From assembly GCA_965661115.1 (NCBI GenBank), contig CBFICO010000018.1, forward strand, positions 1 through 30,662: a stretch of 30,662 nucleotides of DNA, in the 5' to 3' direction. The notes under the pieces were generated by a model that was given only the letters and a program-made list of their open reading frames with translations, was not told the DNA's origin and did not search any database. This document shows, piece by piece, positions 30,412-30,662 of this stretch. The translations under genes and the position numbers were made by a program. Source of the stretch: UBA6770 sp965661115. Its GTDB lineage: Bacteria > Bacteroidota > Bacteroidia > Flavobacteriales_G > Salibacteraceae. Numbering within the stretch: the stretch's first letter is position 1; every line of letters begins with the position of its first letter.

Positions 30412-30662
30412 AAAATAATGGTTTCTTTATTTAAAGATTGCATCCCAAATCCCATAATGGTTACTACAATAGATGCAAATCCGATTATGGCGTAAAAGAA
30501 AATGAGCATAGTCCATACCAAAGGTTTTGGACCGTATAAACCCCGAATGTGTGTACCGTTTTCTCTTTTTTCTAATGTAACCGCAAGTTGGGTCGACCAA
30601 TAATGTTGCTCTCTAACCGGTATAAAAAATGAGGCATATCCGGGGTGTACTTTTCCAGTTAC
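30408..30662 (-). CDS. C-terminal part of an unidentified membrane protein (5' end outside window)
   Basis: The minus-strand frame is open from the window edge to TGA at 30410-30408, giving 84 residues. They begin VTGKVHPGYASFFIPVREQH and contain a polar stretch YWSTQLAVTLEKRENGTHIR, then GLYGPKPLVWTMLIFFYAII with one transmembrane helix running on to GFASIVVTIMGFGMQSL. I do not recognise a family. It converges on the QEGLA gene and is probably co-translated with the 43-residue frame that follows. It is truncated here and possibly also cut short by a frameshift. Confidence 0.6.
   Translation of the reverse strand, partial: VTGKVHPGYASFFIPVREQHYWSTQLAVTLEKRENGTHIRGLYGPKPLVWTMLIFFYAIIGFASIVVTIMGFGMQSLNKETIIL

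Noticed and set aside
1..30662. CRISPR arrays, prophage, insertion sequences or defence islands
   Set aside because: No repeat-spacer pattern, transposase, integrase or nuclease cluster was seen; the region is core-type chromosome.

Overview
The window is AT-rich bacterial chromosome from the Bacteroidota, most likely the order Flavobacteriales. The clearest pointers are three secreted proteins with type IX secretion (T9SS) sorting domains, several Bacteroidota-type promoters (TAnnTTTG at -7), almost no Shine-Dalgarno sequences, and typical local clusters (YajC-YbbR-CoaE, Na+-NQR followed by ApbE). It is densely coded. The longest stretch without a gene is about 265 bases, upstream of nqrA. 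No phage, insertion sequence, CRISPR array or rRNA gene was seen.

Layout: (1) 1-2909 holds the 3' part of fabI (fatty acid synthesis), an O-methyltransferase-like gene, and a T9SS type B cargo gene on the minus strand. (2) 3032-4304 is sucC with its own promoter and terminator. (3) 4478-11712 is the sodium pump locus: nqrABCDEF, a terminator hairpin, the flavin transferase apbE, and a small convergent minus-strand gene that looks like an NqrM-type maturation factor. That small gene is broken only by a 10-base run of N. (4) 11787-12691 holds tRNA-Glu, rpsT and a very acidic small lipoprotein. (5) 12762-15672 is radC, a polysaccharide-deacetylase-like gene and a FemAB/GNAT-like gene. (6) 15699-19655 is a probable operon: DUF1573 lipoprotein, yajC, ybbR-like, coaE, and the bifunctional NAD(P)HX repair enzyme, closed by a strong bidirectional terminator. 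(7) 19715-21138 is a tandem pair of exported FKBP-type prolyl isomerases on the minus strand. (8) 21359-27140 is two large T9SS type A cargo proteins, a subtilase and an unidentified probable beta-propeller protein, whose 3' ends overlap. (9) 27265-30277 is a glutathione-synthetase-like ATP-grasp gene overlapping a fusion protein: an N-formylglutamate-amidohydrolase-like domain joined to a DUF1704 (QEGLA/MATCAP-type) metallopeptidase. (10) 30280-30662 holds a 43-residue reading frame and the 3' end of a membrane protein gene on the minus strand.

How the genes work together: the nqr locus carries the six pump subunits, the enzyme that attaches FMN covalently to NqrB and NqrC, and a likely Fe-S maturation helper. 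FKBP isomerases, DUF1573 protein, YajC and T9SS cargo all concern the cell envelope and secretion. The most promising candidate for something undescribed is the ATP-grasp plus amidohydrolase/metallopeptidase pair at 27265-30277. It combines an amide-forming enzyme with two potential amide-breaking domains, and it resembles, by fold family only, the tubulin tyrosine ligase/carboxypeptidase cycle of eukaryotes.
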